Below, one piece after another: positions 7,757 through 10,294 of a stretch of DNA of 10,294 nt. Source of the stretch: an uncultured Lachnospiraceae bacterium (lineage in GTDB: Bacteria; Bacillota; Clostridia; Lachnospirales; Lachnospiraceae); contig CAMWOK010000084.1 in NCBI GenBank assembly GCA_947175845.1, positions 1 through 10,294 on the forward strand. Reading direction: 5' to 3'. A program made the translations under genes and the position numbers. Each line of letters opens with the position of its first letter. The stretch's first letter is position 1. Under the pieces are notes generated by a model. It made no database searches. It was not told the origin of the DNA and was given only the letters and a program-made list of their open reading frames with translations.

Positions 7757-7778
7757 CACATCTGTTCAGATACATGTG
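7757..7778. repeat. Interrupted palindrome between tepA and ftsK
   Basis: The 22 bases contain a perfect inner palindrome ATCTG-TT-CAGAT (7760-7771) and outer arms CACAT (7757-7761) and ATGTG (7774-7778). It lies 18 bases past the tepA stop and about 30 bases upstream of the ftsK -35 box. There is no T-run after it, so it is not a standard terminator. It could be a protein-binding site or a weak transcript end. Confidence 0.35.
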
Positions 7779-7796
7779 TTCCTGCGCTGTCAAAAT

Positions 7797-8528
7797 CTAC
7801 ATTTTTACCAAATCAGAAGCCTTCCCTGCCGCAATCAGTTCATGGAGCTTGGCAACCGCCTGCGAAATCCCGCCAATTTCACAGATGATTCCCTCTTTCA
7901 CGGCCTCTTCGCCTTCCAGCACACTTCCCACATCCTTAGTGAGCACCTCCGTCTCCATCATCAGCTCCTCATACCGCTCCTTTGCAATGTTGCAATGTGC
8001 GCAGACAAAGCCTGTGATCCGATTCTGCACATCCCGGAAATAGTTAAAAGTCTGCGGCACCCCGATCACCATCCCATTCATCCGCACCGGATGAACCACC
8101 ATCGTCCCTGTGGGCACAATGAACGAATAGTCCGTGCTCACGGCGATCGGAACACCGATGCTATGACTGCCGCCCAAAACCAGCGAGACAGTCGGTTTGC
8201 TGAGAGACGCCACCATCTCCGCGATGGCAAGACCAGCCTCTACATCCCCGCCCATCGTATTTAACAGCAATAATACGCCATCAATTTCGTCGCTGTCCTC
8301 TATCGAGGCAAGCTGCGGCAAAAGCAGCTCATATTTTGTGACTTTTGACTGGTTTCCGGCATTTTCGTGCCCCTCTATCTCACCGATAATCGTAATCAGA
8401 TGAATTTTGTGGTTGCTGTTGTTTTCGTCCAGCGTCACCTGACTCTCTTTTTCTATTTTTTCGTCTTTATATTTTTTATCTTCAAGCTCTTCATTCTTTG
8501 GATTGTTCTCTTCGTTCTGATTCTTCAT
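7797..8528 (-). CDS. tepA: TepA-like ClpP-family serine protease
   Basis: This 243-residue protein belongs to the ClpP/crotonase-fold TepA (YmfB) group, cytoplasmic proteases linked in Bacillus to protein translocation. Residues 1-40 are a Lys/Glu/Asn-rich, probably disordered extension. The ClpP fold runs from about residue 42, with LNTMGGDVEAGLAIAEM matching the family's N-P-G-G-x-V region. By alignment from memory the catalytic triad is Ser123 (in GGSHSIGVP), His146 (in MVVHP) and Asp199 (in LTKD), so it looks active. It lacks the features of a true ClpP that docks a Clp ATPase, although docking cannot be judged from sequence alone. I chose the ATG at 8526-8528 because AAAGGTGA lies just upstream; a GTG at 8567 would add 13 residues but start within the leader beside the terminator. 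It ends with TAG. The position before ftsK/spoIIIE is conserved in Firmicutes. Confidence 0.92.
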   Translation of the reverse strand: MKNQNEENNPKNEELEDKKYKDEKIEKESQVTLDENNSNHKIHLITIIGEIEGHENAGNQSKVTKYELLLPQLASIEDSDEIDGVLLLLNTMGGDVEAGLAIAEMVASLSKPTVSLVLGGSHSIGVPIAVSTDYSFIVPTGTMVVHPVRMNGMVIGVPQTFNYFRDVQNRITGFVCAHCNIAKERYEELMMETEVLTKDVGSVLEGEEAVKEGIICEIGGISQAVAKLHELIAAGKASDLVKM

Positions 8529-8533
8529 CACTC

Positions 8534-8541
8534 TCACCTTT
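8534..8541 (-). promoter_or_regulatory. Ribosome binding site that decides the tepA start
   Basis: AAAGGTGA on the minus strand ends five bases before the ATG at 8526-8528. This supports the 243-residue form over the longer GTG-started reading. Confidence 0.75.
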
Positions 8542-8569
8542 CTCATTCTCTCAAATTTTTCCTGCACAC

Positions 8570-8599
8570 AAAAAAAGAACCCTTTTCAGAGTCCTTTTT
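8570..8599 (-). terminator. Intrinsic terminator (or attenuator) just before tepA
   Basis: Read on the minus strand, an 11-bp stem (AAAAAGGACTC pairing with GGGTTCTTTTT, with two G-U pairs) encloses a 6-base TGAAAA loop and ends in a run of seven T. It lies downstream of the membrane-protein gene and would end that transcript. It is also only 41 bases upstream of the tepA ATG, with no visible promoter between, so transcripts for tepA probably have to pass through it. Confidence 0.75.
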
Positions 8600-8680
8600 A
8601 GTATGTACACTTGCACATTTCTTTTATACAGCGTTCCAGAAAACTTTGTGCGATTAATCTTACATCATCTTTTCAGAGTC
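8582..8680 (-). repeat. 12-base direct repeat in the tepA leader
   Basis: The minus-strand word GACTCTGAAAAG occurs exactly twice, at 8669-8680 and 8582-8593, 87 bases apart. The second copy forms the ascending stem and loop of the terminator. The first copy could pair imperfectly with the descending arm of the terminator in its place. Confidence 0.6.
8623..8628 (-). promoter_or_regulatory. Weak candidate -10 box for tepA
   Basis: TATAAA on the minus strand lies about 95 bases upstream of the tepA ATG. No recognisable -35 box is found 16-18 bases away, so support is poor. If used, the transcript would start just before the terminator at 8570-8599. Confidence 0.2.
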
Positions 8681-8706
8681 ATCTTTGCACACCCAATTCT
8701 GCACTT

Positions 8707-9495
8707 TTATTCAATGTCAAAATAATCTTTGCCTGTCAAATCCTTGACATCATAATCTTCCTTATTTCCGGTCGGCTCAAACGCGTAGTCCATCTCTTTA
8801 TGTTCCCTGCGCTTGGGCACCGGGAGCGGATTCTCGATATACTGTATTTTTTTATCTTCCAGATCCTCATACAGTATTTCCTTCATGGAAGTATCTGGCA
8901 AAGGACTTGCAGCCACATCAGGCGTCCCGCCAGGCTCAGGGTGTATTGTTCTCATATCCGGTCTGCCAGGATCGCGAAAATCGTCTGAGCCGGAACTGTT
9001 CTTTTTTGCAGCATATCTGCCGTAAAGCAGGCGCACAGCTGCAGCTGCGATCGCACCCCCCAGAGCCGCCGTAAAAATCTGCATATTCAGCACTGTCACT
9101 TCCGACAGCACACTGATATATCCTGGAACGATCGCCAGTAGCAGGCTTCCGGCAAATCCCACATAACGGTTTGTCAGACTCTTTACAGCAAGGTACACCA
9201 GCAGGACCGTGAGTACCTGATACAGAATGTTCAGATAGACTCCCGCCACCGTAAAATTGCCAAAAATCAGAAATGCAAAATAGAGACTGCATATGTACAG
9301 CGACTGCATGTGAAGCCCGCCTTCTAAAACAGACGCCAAGCCGTTTGATTCGACACTCACCTTCGCCGCATTGTAGATGTCTTCACTGATATTGACTGCA
9401 TCCATCAATCGATTTACATAGTATATTCTCACAATAACAGCAATACTTGCCAGAATCATTAAAAGTAGACCTGTCAACCAACTTCTTTTTTTCAT
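8707..9495 (-). CDS. Five-helix membrane protein resembling a truncated GT-C (PMT/ArnT-like) glycosyltransferase
   Basis: I cannot assign a function. The 262 residues contain membrane helices at about 6-26, 65-80, 83-104, 110-131 and 137-157, then a 100-residue hydrophilic, acidic tail. The first loop has an acidic S-E-D motif (residues 37-39). The stretch from about 57 to 130 (LASV, LYFAFLIFGN, VLTVLLVYLAVKSL, LLLAIVPGY) has the pattern seen after TM1 in GT-C glycosyltransferases such as the PMT and ArnT families. Those proteins have 8-13 helices and 400-700 residues, so this would be only the N-terminal half. The tail holds the motif YIENPLPVPKRR (219-230) and ends DYDVKDLTGKDYFDIE. The start is uncertain: ATG at 9493-9495 gives a standard MKKR beginning, while a TTG at 9525 with GGCGG seven bases upstream would add ten residues. 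It follows metY by about 100 bases and is probably closed by the terminator at 8570-8599. Confidence 0.78.
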   Translation of the reverse strand: MKKRSWLTGLLLMILASIAVIVRIYYVNRLMDAVNISEDIYNAAKVSVESNGLASVLEGGLHMQSLYICSLYFAFLIFGNFTVAGVYLNILYQVLTVLLVYLAVKSLTNRYVGFAGSLLLAIVPGYISVLSEVTVLNMQIFTAALGGAIAAAAVRLLYGRYAAKKNSSGSDDFRDPGRPDMRTIHPEPGGTPDVAASPLPDTSMKEILYEDLEDKKIQYIENPLPVPKRREHKEMDYAFEPTGNKEDYDVKDLTGKDYFDIE

Positions 9496-9552
9496 ATTCG
9501 TTTTTAATTCTTCTTTTCCTGACAATGGTTTCCGCCGTATCGCCCATCATGC

Positions 9553-9570
9553 CCTGGCAGTACAGCCAGG
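9553..9570. repeat. Short hairpin between metY and the membrane-protein gene
   Basis: Arms CCTGGC (9553-9558) and GCCAGG (9565-9570) form a 6-bp GC-rich stem with a 6-base loop, 26 bases past the metY stop. No T-run follows on the minus strand, so it is at most a weak terminator, pause or mRNA-stabilising hairpin. Confidence 0.4.
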
Positions 9571-9595
9571 CTGGGGGAACTGAGGCTCTGCGCGC

Positions 9596-10294
9596 TTAAA
9601 TATGTGCGAGCGCCTGCTCAATGTCCGCAATAATGTCATCCGCATTTTCAATTCCAACTGAAAAGCGAATCAAATCCGGCTGAACCCCCGCCTCAATTAA
9701 CTGTTCATCATTCATCTGCCTGTGCGTGTGGCTTGCCGGATGAAGCACACAAGTCCTGGCGTCCGCAACGTGTGTCACAATGGCAGCAAGCTTCAGGTGA
9801 TCCATAAACTGCACACTCACCTCTCTGCCGCCCTTGAGACCAAAAGAGATCACACCACAGGTTCCGTTTGGCATATACTTCTGTGCACGTTCATAGTATT
9901 TATTGCTCTTCAATCCCGGATAGTTTACCCACGCAACCTTGTCATTGCACTCAAGCCATGACGCCACTTTCAGCGCATTCTCACAGTGCCTTGGAACCCG
10001 CAGGTGCAATGTCTCAAGCCCGATATTCAGCAAAAAGGAATTCATTGGTGAGGGAATTGAGCCCAGATCCCGCATCAGCTGCACAGTTGCTTTTGTAATG
10101 TAAGCCTTCCTTCCAAACTTTTCCGTGTAGGTCACACCGTGATACGATTCATCCGGTGCAGTCAATCCATGAAATTTATCGCCGTATTTTGTCCAGTCAA
10201 AATTTCCGGAATCAACGATTGCCCCGCCAACACACATTGCATGTCCATCCATATACTTTGTCGTGGAGTGCGTGACAATATCCACTCCATGCTC
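9596..10294 (-). CDS. metY: O-acetylhomoserine sulfhydrylase (aminocarboxypropyltransferase), C-terminal part; cut by the right edge
   Basis: This PLP-dependent enzyme of the Cys/Met metabolism family makes homocysteine from O-acetylhomoserine and sulfide. The window holds the last 232 residues of about 430. The frame is open to the edge (it reads E-H-G-V-D-I-V-T-H-S-T-T-K), so the start lies outside, and the GTG at 10285 is internal. The PLP lysine is in the HSTTKYMDGH motif (codon 10256-10258). Further family features are the GS-PSPMNSFLL block, the LHLRVPRHCENA substrate region, and HPASHTHRQ followed by IRFSVGIE near the C-terminus. The long family-specific insertion after the lysine (FDWTKYGDKF) favours MetY over MetB/MetC. 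Its regulatory region, where an S-box or T-box would be expected, is not in the window. Confidence 0.93.
   Translation of the reverse strand, partial: EHGVDIVTHSTTKYMDGHAMCVGGAIVDSGNFDWTKYGDKFHGLTAPDESYHGVTYTEKFGRKAYITKATVQLMRDLGSIPSPMNSFLLNIGLETLHLRVPRHCENALKVASWLECNDKVAWVNYPGLKSNKYYERAQKYMPNGTCGVISFGLKGGREVSVQFMDHLKLAAIVTHVADARTCVLHPASHTHRQMNDEQLIEAGVQPDLIRFSVGIENADDIIADIEQALAHI

Noticed and set aside
8529..8567. GTG start for tepA adding 13 residues
   Set aside because: The added residues are unlike the family start, and a strong AAAGGTGA site points to the ATG at 8528.
1..10294. CRISPR arrays, insertion sequences, tRNA or rRNA genes, prophage or defence systems
   Set aside because: No regularly spaced repeats, transposase or integrase motifs, cloverleaf-like sequence or rRNA sequence were seen; the region reads as core chromosome.

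Overview
All convincing genes lie on the minus strand, so the window is transcribed from right to left. It looks like chromosomal core DNA of a Gram-positive, low-oxygen Clostridia bacterium, most likely a Lachnospiraceae member. The reasons are the gene pairing tepA-ftsK/spoIIIE (as in Bacillus and Clostridia), formate-tetrahydrofolate ligase, an NfnAB-type flavin-based bifurcating transhydrogenase, strong GGAGG-type ribosome binding sites and moderate GC. The species assignment is inference. There is no mobile element, CRISPR array, rRNA or tRNA, and no gene-free stretch longer than about 180 bases.

Layout in transcription order. (1) 9596-10294: C-terminal half of an O-acetylhomoserine sulfhydrylase (MetY), cut by the right edge. 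(2) 8707-9495: a five-helix membrane protein that resembles only the N-terminal half of a GT-C (PMT/ArnT-like) glycosyltransferase, with an acidic cytoplasmic tail. (3) 8529-8706: a leader with a 12-base direct repeat and a good intrinsic terminator 41 bases before tepA. (4) 7797-8528: TepA, a ClpP-fold serine protease. (5) 4621-7665: the DNA translocase FtsK/SpoIIIE, with its own strong promoter. (6) 2881-4551: Fhs, formate-tetrahydrofolate ligase, with a plausible promoter. (7) 1359-2855: a zinc-ribbon, single-TM, TPR and chitobiase-C-terminal-like protein, close behind fhs. (8) 356-1243: NfnA. (9) 1-356: start of NfnB, translationally coupled to nfnA and interrupted by an in-frame TAG.

Themes. 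Fhs feeds one-carbon units into tetrahydrofolate, and NfnAB couples NADH, reduced ferredoxin and NADPH. Both are core to anaerobic carbon and electron metabolism, although they appear to have separate promoters. TepA and FtsK form a conserved neighbourhood, but FtsK can be expressed alone.

The most notable observation is the nonsense codon in nfnB: the reading frame beyond it still encodes the family-typical continuation, so the gene is recently broken, wrongly sequenced or recoded. I did not find a wholly new system. The next most interesting items are the truncated GT-C-like membrane protein and the attenuator-like tepA leader.
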